A DNA stretch of 44,973 nt from Clostridia bacterium. Lineage in GTDB: Bacteria > Bacillota > Clostridia > UMGS1883. A program made the position numbers and the translations under genes. This document shows positions 1 to 7,442 of the stretch, one piece after another. The notes under the pieces are model-generated. The model saw only the letters and a list, made by a program, of their open reading frames with translations. It was not told where the DNA came from and searched no databases. The first letter of the stretch is position 1. Each line of letters starts with the position of its first letter. Location: positions 18,372-63,344 of the forward strand of contig JAUNBL010000007.1 in NCBI GenBank assembly GCA_030527235.1. Reading direction: 5' to 3'.

Positions 1-891
1 GGCGGATTTGGCGGTGCAGGCGGTTTCGGCGGATTTGATATGGGAGATATATTCGACTCTTTCTTTGGAGGCGGCTTTTCTTCGCGTTCAAATAAAAACT
101 CGCCGCGCAAAGGCCGCGACATAGTGATGCGTGTTGAATTGACGTTTGAGGAAGCGGCGTTCGGGTGCAAAAAAACAGTGACAGTGCAAAATATAGACAA
201 ATGTGCATCGTGCGCAGGCAGCGGAGCTAAGGATGAGTCTTCGATTAAGACATGCGGCCGCTGCGGGGGTACAGGGCAGGTGAGAACGGTGCAGAACACG
301 CCTTTTGGACAGTTCGCAAGCTCCACCACATGTCCGGAGTGCGGCGGCAAAGGGCGCAGAATTGACGCCTTTTGTCCGGAGTGCGGCGGCAAGGGCACAA
401 TGAGAAAGACATCGAAAATTACCGTATCTATTCCGGCTGGAATAGATAACGGGCAGTCTGTTATTGCCCGCGGTAAGGGTGACGCGGGTCAGAACGGCGG
501 TCCGAACGGCGACCTCGTTTTGCAGATAGCGATAAAAAAGCACCCCATTTTTGTGCGCAGCGATAACGATGTGTACGTAGAAGTGCCGATTACGTTTGTG
601 CAGGCCGCTCTCGGAAGTGAAATAGATGTGCCTACGCTTCACGGCGCGGCAAAGCTTAATATCCCCGAAGGTACTCAGAGCGGTAAACGCTTTAAGATAG
701 ACGCAAAGGGCATCCACTCAGAATATGGCGGAAAAGGCGACGAGTACGTGACAATCATAGTGGAAACGCCGAAGAACCTGAACGCGAAGCAGCGCGAAGC
801 GCTTGAAAAGTTTGCCGCTGAAACAAATGACAGGAACTATAAACAACAGCGCAGTTTCATGGATAAGCTGCGCGACCATTTGAGTAAGTAG
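1..891 (+). CDS. dnaJ: Chaperone protein DnaJ (5' partial)
   Basis: Co-chaperone that binds unfolded clients and stimulates the ATPase of DnaK in the cytoplasm. The frame is open from base 1. It starts in the Gly/Phe-rich linker (GGFGGAGGFGGFD), so the J-domain lies outside the window. Four zinc-binding CxxCxGxG motifs follow (CASCAGSG, CGRCGGTG, CPECGGKG, CPECGGKG), which is the full set for two zinc sites. The two substrate-binding beta-barrel domains and the C-terminal dimerisation tail come after. The ATG at 40 is internal to the G/F region and is not the real start. The stop is 2 bases before prmA, so both probably share a transcript; dnaJ-prmA-rsmE is a common order in Bacillota. Confidence 0.96.
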   Translation, partial: GGFGGAGGFGGFDMGDIFDSFFGGGFSSRSNKNSPRKGRDIVMRVELTFEEAAFGCKKTVTVQNIDKCASCAGSGAKDESSIKTCGRCGGTGQVRTVQNTPFGQFASSTTCPECGGKGRRIDAFCPECGGKGTMRKTSKITVSIPAGIDNGQSVIARGKGDAGQNGGPNGDLVLQIAIKKHPIFVRSDNDVYVEVPITFVQAALGSEIDVPTLHGAAKLNIPEGTQSGKRFKIDAKGIHSEYGGKGDEYVTIIVETPKNLNAKQREALEKFAAETNDRNYKQQRSFMDKLRDHLSK

Positions 892-893
892 CT

Positions 894-1832
894 ATGGATT
901 ATATTACAGTGAGAATAGCCGTCCGGCCCCCTGAGATAGAATCGCTGTGTGAAAAGCTGATGGATTTGGGTGTGGGCGGCGTACAAATAGAGGACAAGCA
1001 GGATTTCGAGAGTTTTTTGGAACACAACAAAGATTATTGGGACTACGTTGATGCGAACCTGATAACAGCGTTTGACGGCGGCTCGTGTGTAAAGGTCTAT
1101 GTAGAGAATAATGCCGAAGGGCGCAGCATGCTTGAAAGAATCAAAGACACCGTAGGTGCGGAGAGGATTACAACACTGATTTCCAAGCAGGAAGATTGGG
1201 CAAACAACTGGAAAAAATATTTTCAGCCGATAGAGCTTGAGAGAATAATAATAAAACCGGCATGGGAAACGCTCTCGGATACGCACGGCAAAACGGTTAT
1301 GAGCGTAGACCCCGGAATGAGTTTCGGCAGCGGTCAGCATGAAACTACCAGGATGTGTCTTGAGTTTCTGGAGCAGTACGTCTGCGCGGGCGCAAAGGTT
1401 CTGGACCTTGGCTGCGGCAGCGGAATTCTTTCGGTAGCCTCGCTTTTGCTGGGCGCCGCGCGTGCATTTGGAGTAGACATAGACCCTGCCGCCGCGCGCG
1501 TGGCAAGAGAGAACGCAAAGGAGAACGGCGTTGGCAGTCGCTTCGGCTCTGCTGCCGGGAATATTGTTTCGGATTCAAAGCTGCAAAAAAAGGCGGCGGC
1601 AGAAAAGTATGACATTGTCGCAGCCAATATTGTGGCGGATGTTATTATTGCGCTTTGTCCGCATGTGGGGGAGTGGATGCGCCCCGGCGCAGTGTTTATA
1701 TGTTCGGGAATTATCGATACACGTGTGGAGGAAGCGGTCGATGCGCTTTTGGAAAATGATTTCCAGATAAAAGAGAAGCGAAGAAACGGAGACTGGTATG
1801 CCATTGTCTCGGAGAGGCGGAAGCATGGCTAA
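894..1832 (+). CDS. prmA: Ribosomal protein L11 methyltransferase
   Basis: SAM-dependent enzyme that trimethylates amino groups of ribosomal protein L11. The 312 residues match the usual family length. An N-terminal ferredoxin-like substrate-recognition domain (about 1-110) is followed by a Rossmann methyltransferase domain. Visible motifs are GSGQHETT (145-152), the SAM-binding DLGCGSG (171-177), the acidic strand end GVDIDP (about 193-198), and NIVAD (245-249), which takes the place of the NPPY motif. The start follows the dnaJ stop after 2 bases. The last 8 bases overlap the rsmE start, which suggests translational coupling. Confidence 0.95.
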   Translation: MDYITVRIAVRPPEIESLCEKLMDLGVGGVQIEDKQDFESFLEHNKDYWDYVDANLITAFDGGSCVKVYVENNAEGRSMLERIKDTVGAERITTLISKQEDWANNWKKYFQPIELERIIIKPAWETLSDTHGKTVMSVDPGMSFGSGQHETTRMCLEFLEQYVCAGAKVLDLGCGSGILSVASLLLGAARAFGVDIDPAAARVARENAKENGVGSRFGSAAGNIVSDSKLQKKAAAEKYDIVAANIVADVIIALCPHVGEWMRPGAVFICSGIIDTRVEEAVDALLENDFQIKEKRRNGDWYAIVSERRKHG

Positions 1833-2556
1833 CTTTTTTACAGCGCGAGAGAACATACATAATTCAACAGCCCGTATCTGCGGCGATGAGGCAGCGCATA
1901 TTCTCCGTGTCCTGCGCATGAAAAAGGGCGATGCGCTCACCGTGTGCGACATGGAGGGCTTTTTCTACGACGGTATTATAGAAAGCATTGAAAACAAAGA
2001 CATATTAGTCAGCATAGGCGAGAGATACGCTGCGCAAAGCGAGCCGGACGTTTTTCTCACATTGTATCAGGCTGTAACAAAGGGTACAAAAATGGACTTG
2101 GTAACGCAGAAAGCAACTGAGCTTGGCGTTTCACGCATTGTGCCGGTGCTTACAAAACGCAGCGTTGCAAAAATGGAAAGTGCAAACAAGGCAGAACGGC
2201 TGTGCCGAGTAGCGATGGAGGCGTGTAAGCAGTCGCGCCGCGGAAGGGTGCCCGAAATAAGCGGTGTTATTACCTTTGAAGAAGCGGTAGAGGAGATGAA
2301 GGAAAGCGGTCTTGCCGTGCTGCTCTATGAGGATGAGGCAACGCTCTCTCTTAGGAAAGCGCTTGAGGGAAGCAATGTCCGCAGCGTGTCGCTTTTTATC
2401 GGACCAGAGGGCGGTTTTGAAGCTGACGAGGTGGCGCTGGCTCGCTCTGTGGGCATAAAAAGCGCCTCGATGGGAAAAAGGATACTTCGCGCAGAGACGG
2501 CGGCGATATCGGCATGTGCGATAGCGATGTACGCTTTAGGCGAGATGGGAGATTGA
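1825..2556 (+). CDS. rsmE: 16S rRNA (uracil-1498-N3)-methyltransferase
   Basis: SPOUT-class methyltransferase that modifies U1498 of 16S rRNA. I chose the ATG at 1825 (MANFFTA...) over an in-frame ATG at 1798, because homologues begin with this short segment and the upstream one would overlap prmA by 35 bases. The product is 243 residues. An N-terminal PUA-like domain is followed by a knotted SAM-binding domain with FIGPEGGF (about residue 190) and ILRAETAA near the C-terminus. It is the last gene of the dnaJ-prmA-rsmE run. I see no clear hairpin terminator before the next gene. Confidence 0.93.
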   Translation: MANFFTARENIHNSTARICGDEAAHILRVLRMKKGDALTVCDMEGFFYDGIIESIENKDILVSIGERYAAQSEPDVFLTLYQAVTKGTKMDLVTQKATELGVSRIVPVLTKRSVAKMESANKAERLCRVAMEACKQSRRGRVPEISGVITFEEAVEEMKESGLAVLLYEDEATLSLRKALEGSNVRSVSLFIGPEGGFEADEVALARSVGIKSASMGKRILRAETAAISACAIAMYALGEMGD

Positions 2557-2606
2557 AAATTGCGGATTCAGTAACACAAATGACACATTATAAGTCAAAA
2601 AAACAG

Positions 2607-2635
2607 TTGAAATGTCACAGAGTTAGTGATAAACT
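2607..2635 (+). promoter_or_regulatory. Sigma-A-type promoter of the large SLH protein
   Basis: TTGAAA (2607-2612) and TAAACT (2630-2635) are separated by exactly 17 bases, and a strong AGGGGGA ribosome binding site follows at 2664-2670, 6 bases before the ATG at 2677. An imperfect inverted repeat (TGACACATT at 2581 and AATGTCA at 2611) flanks the -35 element and could be an operator; this is inference. Confidence 0.6.
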
Positions 2636-2676
2636 ATAAAGTGTGTTTCTAAATCAAATGTTTAGGGGGAATTAGC

Positions 2677-5600
2677 ATGTCAAAAAAGGCAATAGCGCTC
2701 TTTGTTGCGGCCTGTATCATTACGACACTGTGCTGCTTTGGCGCGACCATGGCGATGGAATTTTCGGGAGAGAGTGAAATTTCACCGGAGGGCGAAATCA
2801 TCGCGGAGGTTTATGACGCGACCGAACCAACGGACGCGGCGGTGGATAACGTAGAAGTTGATTTTCCGGTTATAGCCGAGGGCGAAACGTTCACGGTTAC
2901 GGCTGACATTGAGAACGCTCAGGAGGCTGTGGTAAGAGTGTTCAGTTCCGAAAAGGCTCTGGTAGACAATGTATCAAAGACTGCTGCAGAGCTTGCAAGC
3001 GGAGTTGTGTTTGCAACTGCAGCTGGTGATGCAGGTGAGTATACGGTGCTTGTAAGCGCCGGCGCCGCATCGGACAGTGCGCAGATTAAGATTCTTGCGC
3101 AAACGACATACACTATTGAGCTTGATGCTGTTAACGCTCAGTATAACACAAGCGACACCATACTCGTAAAAGGTACCACAAATATGCCCTACATCATTTT
3201 GTGCATTCAGACGACAGGCATGTCGCCGCAGAAGGTGCTTTATGAGGTCTATTCTCGGACGCAGTTTGAAGAGGGCATTCCCCTTGCCGCGCCGGCGATA
3301 GGCAGCTATACGCTCATGGTGGGTATTAACAACGTAAACGATACTGCGGCTTTTTCTGTGGCAGCTATGCCGGAAATAAGCGCTGTGAGCGTGATAAACC
3401 CGATTGTGCTGGCAGAAGGTGAGTACACTCTGTATGCCAATATTGAGAATATCGACTCTGCCACAGTTACGATTACAAGAGGCAGCACAACTGTTGTGGA
3501 AGAGACAAAAACCAAGGCGGAACTTGCCGCAGGTGTGACTTATGAAGCGCCTTCGACAACGGGTACGTACCAAGTCGAGGTTTCAAACGGAGACGTTTCT
3601 GGCGAGGCGACGTTTTATGTTATAGCCTCCAAGACGTATTCTCTGAATCTTACCGATATTAAAGATTCGTACTATTCGGGTAAGTCGGTTAGATTCACGG
3701 GTTCGACTACTCTTCCGTACCTTATGCTTGCGGTTTATAAAGACGGCGAGGAGCCGGTGTATACCGTTATAACAGAAGAAGAGTTTGAGGACGGTTACAG
3801 CGTCAAGGTCGAAGATGTGGGTGAGTACAATTATTTTATCGGTATTGAAGGCAAATCTGAAACCGGTTCGTTTGACGTTACAGAACAGCCGGCAGCGTCC
3901 GGATATGTGACGGTGCGTATAGAAAACTACAACAGCACATTTGTTGACACGAAAAAAGTTCCGGTAAGGAGCGGTTCGGAGGGCAGCGTGCTGGATGTGG
4001 CGGAGACGGCTCTCGGAAGCCGTAATTATAAAACTTCGGAAGGCAGTATTTCCGCCATAGCGACAACGGCGACAGGCTCGACGTATCTTTCCAACGGCAA
4101 ATATGACGACGAAGCTTGCTGGTCCTACTTTATAAATGGTGTTGCTTATGACGACCCGATGGAGGAAAAAGATGTTGCCGAGGGCGACGAGGTCATAATC
4201 TATTACGGTATCCCGTTTGAAACACCGTACGCGGTTATTACAATCGACCCCGAGGAGCCTGAGATTAAGGATTCGATGGTTATTACCGTTGAAGCGCAGT
4301 ATACAGACAAAGACACCGGCGAACTTACACGCGAGCCTATGAAAGGCGTTAAAGTTTCGGCAATATCCGCCGACGGTGATACACGCAAGAGCGCGACCAC
4401 AAACGCTGACGGTGAGGCGAAGATTACGGCGCCTTCGACAGCGTGCAAGGAGACGATTGCTGCGACGTATTACCTTTCGTCCAATGTCCCGAATATAGTA
4501 CGCAATACGCTCGAGGTGGTTTACCCCCGTACTGGCAGTGCGGCCGCATATGTGACGATTGAAGGCTCTAAGAGAACATGGGTGGCAAGGCGCAGCGTTT
4601 CCACAAGTGCAACAACGGCGCTGGATTATATATTGCTTGCGCTTGACAAGGCGAACGTGACATTTGAAGCGAACGATGACGATACAGGCATTTACTCGAT
4701 AGGGACAGGCTCCAATATGGACTATCAGGATTGCTACGGAGCGGAAGATGATTGGTATCTTGTTGTAAACGACGAAGTGCTCGGTCTTTTGTCGGAAAAC
4801 TACGACACGCCGATATACAAGAGCGATGAAATTTTGCTTTACTTCGGCGATGATCAGACGATTTACCCGCTTTACACGCTCAGCCCCGAATCAAAGATTT
4901 ATGTGTCCTCCACAAAGCTCAAAATAACACTGAGCTATATTGACCCGGATACGGGCGAGGAGGAAGACCTTGAGGACGTAGAAGTTGAGTTTGAATATAA
5001 CGATAGAACTTATACTACGTCAAGCTCCGGAGTTGTCACATTCCCAACGGTAAGCAAAAAAGGCACGTACGATGCGATAATTTCGGGTTATGTATCTAAC
5101 TCTTCACCGTATGTGGTAAAGAGAATTATTGAAGTGACTTATTCCACAGCCACGAGCACAAGTTCGAGCAGTTCAAGTTCGAGCAGCTCCAGCTCCAGCA
5201 CTTCCGACAGCACTTGGACAGATGGCGGAACAGTGCTGATACCCGACACCACTGACGATACAACGAGCGGTGAGACGCAGTCCTCCGCGCTTTATAAGGA
5301 CACCAACATTGATTTGTGGGCGCTTCCTTACGTGGAAAAGGCGCACGAATACGGTCTTATGACCGGCACCGGCACCGGCTACTTTGAGCCGCTGCGCGGA
5401 ATTACCCGTGCGGAATTTACCACAATAATGGTACGAATTCTTGGACTCGACACAACGCCCGCCAACTACACGCAGGTGTTCAGCGACGTTGAACCCACTG
5501 ATTGGCATTACGGCTATATCATGGCGGCGTATCAGTACAACCTGGTTGAGGGAAAAACAGAAACGTTGTTTGCTCCGGATGATTATCTGACTCGCGAGGA

Positions 5601-5820
5601 GATGGCGACGCTGCTTTCAAGAGTAGCCGGACTCGACCCATCGAATGACCCTGTCGGTTACACTGACAAGCTTGATATATCGGCATGGGCGATAGACTAC
5701 GTTTCAGCGGTTTCCAAAAAGGGTCTTATGCAGGGCGACCAGTTTAACCAGTTCCTTCCCAAAGTAATGGTTAACCGCCAGACGGCGGCCACTGTCGCGG
5801 TAAGACTGTACGAACTGTAA
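2677..5820 (+). CDS. Large secreted S-layer-homology protein with duplicated Ig-like and DUF4430-like domains
   Basis: Secreted cell-surface protein of 1047 residues; function unknown. A signal peptide (about 1-26) is followed by two copies of a unit of about 170 residues (about 60-228 and 240-400). Each copy starts with an AEGE-containing Ig-like strand pattern and ends with a GxYxxxxGI segment. Next comes a second tandem unit, DUF4430-like (transcobalamin C-terminal-like) plus Ig-like, also present twice (about 409-620 and 624-815). Both DUF4430 parts show a WxxxxNxxxxxL or WSYFINGVAY core and end in YYG or YFG. A Ser-rich linker (about 828-845) leads to three C-terminal SLH domains (about 873, 934 and 994 onward). 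SLH domains bind pyruvylated secondary cell-wall polymers, so the protein is probably cell-wall bound. DUF4430 assignment is by pattern, not search. Confidence 0.88.
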   Translation: MSKKAIALFVAACIITTLCCFGATMAMEFSGESEISPEGEIIAEVYDATEPTDAAVDNVEVDFPVIAEGETFTVTADIENAQEAVVRVFSSEKALVDNVSKTAAELASGVVFATAAGDAGEYTVLVSAGAASDSAQIKILAQTTYTIELDAVNAQYNTSDTILVKGTTNMPYIILCIQTTGMSPQKVLYEVYSRTQFEEGIPLAAPAIGSYTLMVGINNVNDTAAFSVAAMPEISAVSVINPIVLAEGEYTLYANIENIDSATVTITRGSTTVVEETKTKAELAAGVTYEAPSTTGTYQVEVSNGDVSGEATFYVIASKTYSLNLTDIKDSYYSGKSVRFTGSTTLPYLMLAVYKDGEEPVYTVITEEEFEDGYSVKVEDVGEYNYFIGIEGKSETGSFDVTEQPAASGYVTVRIENYNSTFVDTKKVPVRSGSEGSVLDVAETALGSRNYKTSEGSISAIATTATGSTYLSNGKYDDEACWSYFINGVAYDDPMEEKDVAEGDEVIIYYGIPFETPYAVITIDPEEPEIKDSMVITVEAQYTDKDTGELTREPMKGVKVSAISADGDTRKSATTNADGEAKITAPSTACKETIAATYYLSSNVPNIVRNTLEVVYPRTGSAAAYVTIEGSKRTWVARRSVSTSATTALDYILLALDKANVTFEANDDDTGIYSIGTGSNMDYQDCYGAEDDWYLVVNDEVLGLLSENYDTPIYKSDEILLYFGDDQTIYPLYTLSPESKIYVSSTKLKITLSYIDPDTGEEEDLEDVEVEFEYNDRTYTTSSSGVVTFPTVSKKGTYDAIISGYVSNSSPYVVKRIIEVTYSTATSTSSSSSSSSSSSSSTSDSTWTDGGTVLIPDTTDDTTSGETQSSALYKDTNIDLWALPYVEKAHEYGLMTGTGTGYFEPLRGITRAEFTTIMVRILGLDTTPANYTQVFSDVEPTDWHYGYIMAAYQYNLVEGKTETLFAPDDYLTREEMATLLSRVAGLDPSNDPVGYTDKLDISAWAIDYVSAVSKKGLMQGDQFNQFLPKVMVNRQTAATVAVRLYEL
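2857..3876 (+). repeat. Internal tandem duplication in the SLH protein (about 170 codons, two copies)
   Basis: The translations from about 2857 to 3360 and from about 3397 to 3876 align throughout. Shared landmarks are IAEGETFTVTADIENAQ with LAEGEYTLYANIENIDS, KTAAELASGV with KTKAELAAGV, ILVKGTTNMPYIIL with VRFTGSTTLPYLML, and GSYTLMVGI with GEYNYFIGI. The copies have diverged strongly at the protein level, so the duplication is old. Confidence 0.8.
5161..5205 (+). repeat. Serine-rich low-complexity linker
   Basis: This short repetitive stretch codes for a run of serines using mixed AGC, TCG, AGT and TCC codons. It separates the DUF4430/Ig part from the SLH anchor and is probably a flexible spacer across the cell wall. 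The mixed codons argue for selection on the amino acid rather than simple slippage. Confidence 0.8.
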
Positions 5821-5835
5821 AAAAATAGGGAGATG

Positions 5836-5865
5836 GGCGGCGCATGATTTTGCGCCGCCTGTTTT
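5836..5865 (+). terminator. Rho-independent terminator after the SLH gene
   Basis: GGCGGCGCA (5836-5844) and TGCGCCGCC (5851-5859) form a perfect 9-bp GC-rich stem with a 6-base loop, followed by TGTTTT. It lies 15 bases after the SLH stop and only 6 bases before the next ATG. Confidence 0.75.
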
Positions 5866-5871
5866 GGCGAC

Positions 5872-6339
5872 ATGATTAAAATATATTTATTCAATTACAA
5901 TGCGGATACCGACACCGATGACTTGATTCGCCGCGTGATACCCGGTGCACGCATTGTTCGTGAGAAGGGAAAAAAACCGCGTCTTGAAAGTCCGATTGGT
6001 GTTCACTTTTCGCTGTCGCACTCGTACGATTTGTGCGCGGTTGCAGTGGCGGAACGGCCTGTGGGAGTGGATATAGAAAAGGTGCGGGAGGTCAAGGGCG
6101 CAGAGCGGATTGCGAAAAAATACTACTCGCCGGCTGAACGCGAAACCGATTTTTTGCAGGTGTGGGTGCGTAAAGAAAGCCGTGTCAAACGTGACGGGAC
6201 GGGTATGGCGGCAATCTCGCCGGAGTGCGCTTCAACGGGCAGCGACATTATCGAGCTGGATTTGCCGAAAGGATATGTTGGCGCTCTCTGCTGTGATGGT
6301 GCGGCGGACGGTAACATACAGGTGCACCGTATGCGGTGA
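5872..6339 (+). CDS. Short 4'-phosphopantetheinyl transferase superfamily protein
   Basis: Probable enzyme that moves phosphopantetheine from CoA to a carrier-protein serine. The key superfamily features are visible: HFSLSHS (45-51), GVDIEKV with the metal-binding D67 and E69, and W98-xx-K101-E102-xxx-K106 followed by GTGM, as in the Sfp signature WxxKExxxK. At 155 residues it is shorter than Sfp (about 220). The first half is compact, with only about 60 residues before GxD. There is no earlier in-frame start, since a TGA lies at 5845. No clear ribosome binding site precedes the ATG and a terminator hairpin sits just upstream, so expression may be low or rely on read-through. No carrier protein, PKS or NRPS gene is in the window, so the target is unknown. 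Confidence 0.75.
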   Translation: MIKIYLFNYNADTDTDDLIRRVIPGARIVREKGKKPRLESPIGVHFSLSHSYDLCAVAVAERPVGVDIEKVREVKGAERIAKKYYSPAERETDFLQVWVRKESRVKRDGTGMAAISPECASTGSDIIELDLPKGYVGALCCDGAADGNIQVHRMR

Positions 6340-6371
6340 TTTAGTAAAACATGGTTAGCAACAGGAAACGC

Positions 6372-6416
6372 AAAAAACGACGCAGTAAGGTAAGCGTACC
6401 TCACTGCGCCGTTTCT
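6372..6416. terminator. Bidirectional terminator between converging genes
   Basis: An imperfect stem is formed by AACGACGCAGTAAGGTA and TACCTCACTGCGCCGTTT with a 4-base loop. On the minus strand it is followed by a run of six T, so it fits best as the terminator of the EamA gene. On the plus strand it can stop the phosphopantetheinyl transferase transcript. Confidence 0.7.
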
Positions 6417-6426
6417 TAAACTGCCG

Positions 6427-6840
6427 TCAAAGAATCAGCACAAATGTGCCGGCGGTAATTAAAATGCCTCCGATGATTTTTTGGACGGAAACCGTTTCGC
6501 CCAATACTACAAATGCGAGTACCATAGAAATTACTACACTGAATTTGTCAATCGGTACGACTACCGAAACATCGCCCATCTTGATGGCGGCAAAGTAAAA
6601 CAGCCATGAAAGCCCCGTGGCGACTCCGGAGAGAACAAGAAATAAAAGTGAACGATGTGTTATGTTGCCAATCTCCTTTTGCGCTCCTGTGACAAAGACA
6701 ATTCCCCACGCCATTATCAAAATGATAACGGTGCGTATAGCAGTGGCGAGATTGGAGTTCACGTTATCTATTCCTATTTTTGCTAAAATCCCTGTAAGAG
6801 CGGCGAATACGGCGCTCAATAGCGCATACAGCATCCACAT
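6427..6840 (-). CDS. Single-domain EamA/DMT-family membrane transporter
   Basis: Small integral membrane protein of 137 residues with about five hydrophobic helices and one EamA unit. Drug/metabolite transporters of this size work as dimers, while larger relatives carry two fused units. The C-terminal VVLGETVSVQKIIGGILIT is typical of the family (a hydrophobic LGE followed by a glycine-rich helix). Substrate unknown. I chose the ATG at 6840 (MWMLYALL) over the ATG at 6855, because GAGGTG sits 7 bases before it and overlaps the upstream ATG. It is monocistronic, with its own promoter and terminator. Confidence 0.85.
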   Translation of the reverse strand: MWMLYALLSAVFAALTGILAKIGIDNVNSNLATAIRTVIILIMAWGIVFVTGAQKEIGNITHRSLLFLVLSGVATGLSWLFYFAAIKMGDVSVVVPIDKFSVVISMVLAFVVLGETVSVQKIIGGILITAGTFVLIL

Positions 6841-6859
6841 TAAGCAACACCTCATTTTT

Positions 6860-6887
6860 AGTATAGCATATAAAAATTAAAATTCAA
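6860..6887 (-). promoter_or_regulatory. Promoter of the EamA gene
   Basis: On the minus strand, TTGAAT (6887-6882) is followed after 16 bases by TATACT (6865-6860), with a TGC just before it giving an extended -10. It lies back to back with the lipoprotein promoter. Confidence 0.6.
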
Positions 6888-6897
6888 TCTTTTTGTA

Positions 6898-6926
6898 TTG
6901 AAAAAATGTGAGATGTGTTGTATAAT
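6898..6926 (+). promoter_or_regulatory. Promoter of the lipoprotein/SLH operon
   Basis: TTGAAA (6898-6903), a 17-base spacer and a perfect TATAAT (6921-6926). A GGAGGTG ribosome binding site follows at 6933-6939. This is one of the best promoter matches in the window. Confidence 0.75.
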
Positions 6927-6947
6927 AAAAGACGGAGGTGAAACGGG

Positions 6948-7418
6948 GTGAAAAAAACAGCAGCGCTTCTTTGCGCGGTGATTATGCTTGCTGCCTGCGG
7001 AGGAAGCTCCATCACATCGGATGAGGCTCAGCTGCAGTATGCTAACACCGATTTGGAGGCAAGTGCGGAAATTTTGAATGGTTTTAAGGCTGAAACAGCG
7101 AATGAGGCGGCGGAGCTATGGCGTACCGCAAAAAGAGACGGTAACGGTGCGCTTATGTATGCGCTGTATTCGTCGGCGTTAAAACCCACATTTCTTGAGA
7201 GATGTGTATCGCGCGGGTCTTGGAAAATTTATGACGAGGGCAACCCCACAGCGGTGGAAATTGTGGAGATAAGCGCAATTGAGGACGGGAAATACGTTGT
7301 TGAGTTTGTGACTACGCGTGAAAGCGCACTTTACAGCCAAATAGTGATAATACAAGAAAACGGCGGTTACTTTATTGAAACAGAATCAGCGGAATATGAC
7401 GCCCCGATGGGAGTCTGA
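6948..7418 (+). CDS. Putative lipoprotein of unknown function
   Basis: A protein of 156 residues starting at GTG, 8 bases after GGAGGTG. The N-terminus is a type II signal peptide with lipobox LAAC; Cys17 would be the lipidated residue, so the protein should sit on the outer face of the membrane. The mature part has a helix rich in Ala and Glu (about 45-65), then a beta-rich region with alternating ISAIEDGKYVVEFVTTRE and SQIVIIQENGGYFIETE strands. This resembles small NTF2-like folds (for example DUF4878), but that is only a guess from pattern. It is 24 bases from the following SLH gene and probably co-transcribed with it. Confidence 0.75.
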   Translation: MKKTAALLCAVIMLAACGGSSITSDEAQLQYANTDLEASAEILNGFKAETANEAAELWRTAKRDGNGALMYALYSSALKPTFLERCVSRGSWKIYDEGNPTAVEIVEISAIEDGKYVVEFVTTRESALYSQIVIIQENGGYFIETESAEYDAPMGV

Positions 7419-7442
7419 AAAAATACAAGGAGGATATTTACA

